From Mariniphaga sp. (lineage in GTDB: Bacteria > Bacteroidota > Bacteroidia > Bacteroidales > Prolixibacteraceae): a DNA stretch of 6,587 nt. This document shows, one piece after another, positions 5,614-6,587 of the stretch. The stretch spans positions 1 to 6,587 of the forward strand of contig JABMQB010000295.1 in the NCBI GenBank assembly GCA_013203525.1, read 5' to 3'. Position numbers and translations under genes: made by a program. How positions within the stretch are numbered: position 1 is the stretch's first letter; each line of letters begins with the position of its first letter. The notes beneath the pieces are model-generated. The model had not been told where the DNA came from. It did not search any database and saw only the letters and a list, made by a program, of their open reading frames with translations.

Positions 5614-6456
5614 TCAAGTTCTATACGGACTTTTTTGTATATTTTTTCTTAAATATAAGTATGCAACTCTTGTAATACCAGCAAAAGATAATCCTAATAT
5701 AATTAAACGTCCAATTACCCAAAAATAATTTACGAAATGTAAATCAAGTTTTTTAATTACGGATATTCTATTTTTAAATTCATTATAATTTTGTTTAAAT
5801 CTACTTCTACGTTTATAAAAATCAGGATTAACTCTAACTTGAACAAGGACGTCATCAATATTTGCAAAGGTGCATCTATTTATAAAACCTTTTAACCAAA
5901 ACATTGTATCCTCATCTGACTTTGTATTTATTGGATAGTATCCTGCCTTCTCAAAATAACTTTTTCTAAACAAAACTGTTACATGAGCCAAAGGATTTCT
6001 TTTTCCAAAGAATTTTTTCATAGTGTTATGTTCTGTAGGATATATTATTCTTCCAATTACGTTCTCAAATTCATCTACTTCTTCAATATTTCCACCTAAA
6101 ATATCAATAGATATATTTTTGTACATAAAAAATAATTGTTTTTCAAATCTATCAGTAGAACAAATATCATCTGCATCCATTCTAGCGATATAATTATATT
6201 TCTTAATTAAAATGATGGACAATAATTCATTTAAGGAAACAGCTAATCCCCTATTTTCCTTTCTTTTAAATAGAATGATTCTTTTATCAGATAAAGTGTT
6301 TAAAAAAATAGAGCATTCATTTGATAATTCTCCATCACATTGAATATAAAAATCAAAATCCGAGTATGTTTGATTCAAAATACTTTCGATAGAACGTTTT
6401 AAATATTTCAATCTGTCATTTTTATAGACAGACATCATCACAGCTAGTGGTTTCAT
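5614..6456 (-). CDS. Glycosyltransferase family 2 (AmsE-like, GT-A fold)
   Basis: The 280-residue product begins MKPLAVMMSVYKNDRLKYLK, the usual first strand and helix of family 2 transferases, followed by SIESILNQTYSDFDFYI. ENRGLAVSLNELL (67-79) and ARMDADDICSTDRFEKQ (91-107) follow; the DAD within MDADD is the metal and nucleotide-sugar binding motif. NPLAHVTVLFRKS at 154-166 and SDEDTMFWLKG at 180-190 form the acceptor side, with Glu182-Asp183 the probable catalytic base region. A hydrophobic segment at about 243-262 followed by basic residues probably anchors the C-terminus to the inner membrane. Such enzymes add one sugar from an NDP-sugar to the growing lipid-linked repeat unit; donor and linkage are unknown. 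This is the first complete gene of the cluster and the most AT-rich part of the window. The start is ATG with an A/T-only leader. Confidence 0.92.
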   Translation of the reverse strand: MKPLAVMMSVYKNDRLKYLKRSIESILNQTYSDFDFYIQCDGELSNECSIFLNTLSDKRIILFKRKENRGLAVSLNELLSIILIKKYNYIARMDADDICSTDRFEKQLFFMYKNISIDILGGNIEEVDEFENVIGRIIYPTEHNTMKKFFGKRNPLAHVTVLFRKSYFEKAGYYPINTKSDEDTMFWLKGFINRCTFANIDDVLVQVRVNPDFYKRRSRFKQNYNEFKNRISVIKKLDLHFVNYFWVIGRLIILGLSFAGITRVAYLYLRKNIQKSPYRT

Positions 6457-6521
6457 ATTAATTAAGAATTTTTTTTATCTAAAATATTTTATGAAAATTT
6501 TTAAATTATGTAATATGTATA

Positions 6522-6549
6522 ATAATAGGATTGTGTTATTTTTTATCAA
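6522..6549 (-). promoter_or_regulatory. Weak sigma70-like promoter candidate upstream of the glycosyltransferase
   Basis: On the minus strand TTGATA (6549-6544) is followed after 16 bases by TATTAT (6527-6522), about 65 bases before the glycosyltransferase start. The match is fair, but the region is so AT-rich that such pairs are expected by chance. Bacteroidota use a different consensus (TTTG near -33, TAnnTTTG near -7), which I do not find. It also overlaps the possible coding tail at 6536-6586. Confidence 0.18.
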
Positions 6550-6586
6550 CAATAATTTCTCTCTCTCTTAAATATAACATTATATA
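6536..6586 (-). CDS. Possible C-terminal tail of an upstream gene (16 codons, cut by right edge)
   Basis: On the minus strand one frame is open from the window edge to a TAA at 6538-6536. It would encode a tail ending YLREREIIVDKK, a plausible hydrophilic protein terminus. The stop would lie 79 bases before the glycosyltransferase start, compatible with an operon that continues upstream. A second frame is open for 13 codons (ending VIFKRERNYC at a TGA, 6548-6546). The stretch is too short to decide, and no family can be named. Confidence 0.25.
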   Translation of the reverse strand, partial: YIMLYLREREIIVDKK

Positions 6587-6587
6587 C

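Noticed and set aside
6558..6568. TC dinucleotide run (5.5 units), possible phase-variable microsatellite
   Set aside because: It is short, and on the minus strand it may simply encode the Arg-Glu-Arg-Glu part of an upstream gene tail. There is no evidence that it sits in a promoter.

Overview
This AT-rich window (hand counts: about 37% G+C over 1-120, about 23% over 6121-6240) is a piece of a surface-polysaccharide or glycan biosynthesis locus. Every supported gene is on the minus strand, so transcription runs from high to low coordinates. None of the seven readable starts has a Shine-Dalgarno-like sequence, and the genes are preceded by A/T-rich leaders. Together with the Bacteroidota-like N-terminus of the CapD-type protein at the left edge, this suggests Bacteroidota or a related lineage such as Ignavibacteriota. 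That placement is an inference, not proven.

Layout in transcription order. The right edge (6457-6587) has no complete gene; it may hold the last codons of an upstream gene or a weak promoter. Next come a family 2 glycosyltransferase (6456-5614), a gap of about 106 bases with a small perfect palindrome, and a class I SAM methyltransferase (ATG at 5507, to 4728). Then a thiamine-diphosphate E1 alpha/beta pair overlaps by 14 bases (4703-3729 and 3742-2756). It is followed by a monotopic initiating phosphoglycosyl transferase (2738-1995) and a DegT/DnrJ/EryC1/StrS-type PLP sugar aminotransferase (1973-861). Gaps from the methyltransferase to the aminotransferase are 24, -14, 17 and 21 bases, which looks like one operon. 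A 549-base non-genic stretch (860-312) follows. It holds a nested hairpin that may end the operon, a 59-codon remnant with no start codon that reads like a protein C-terminus, and an imperfect palindrome. The next gene, a CapD/WbpM/PglF-like membrane-anchored sugar-nucleotide dehydratase, begins at 311 and runs off the left edge.

Working model. The CapD-like enzyme would make a UDP-4-keto-6-deoxy sugar, the aminotransferase would aminate a keto sugar, and the phosphoglycosyl transferase would load the first sugar phosphate onto undecaprenyl phosphate. The glycosyltransferase would extend the chain and the methyltransferase might decorate it. The unusual part is the E1 alpha/beta pair, which has the cofactor-binding residues but no lipoyl E2 or E3 partner in view. 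By analogy with AviB1/AviB2 of avilamycin biosynthesis, it may transfer a two-carbon unit to a keto sugar to make a branched sugar. This is the best candidate here for undescribed biology and is a hypothesis only.
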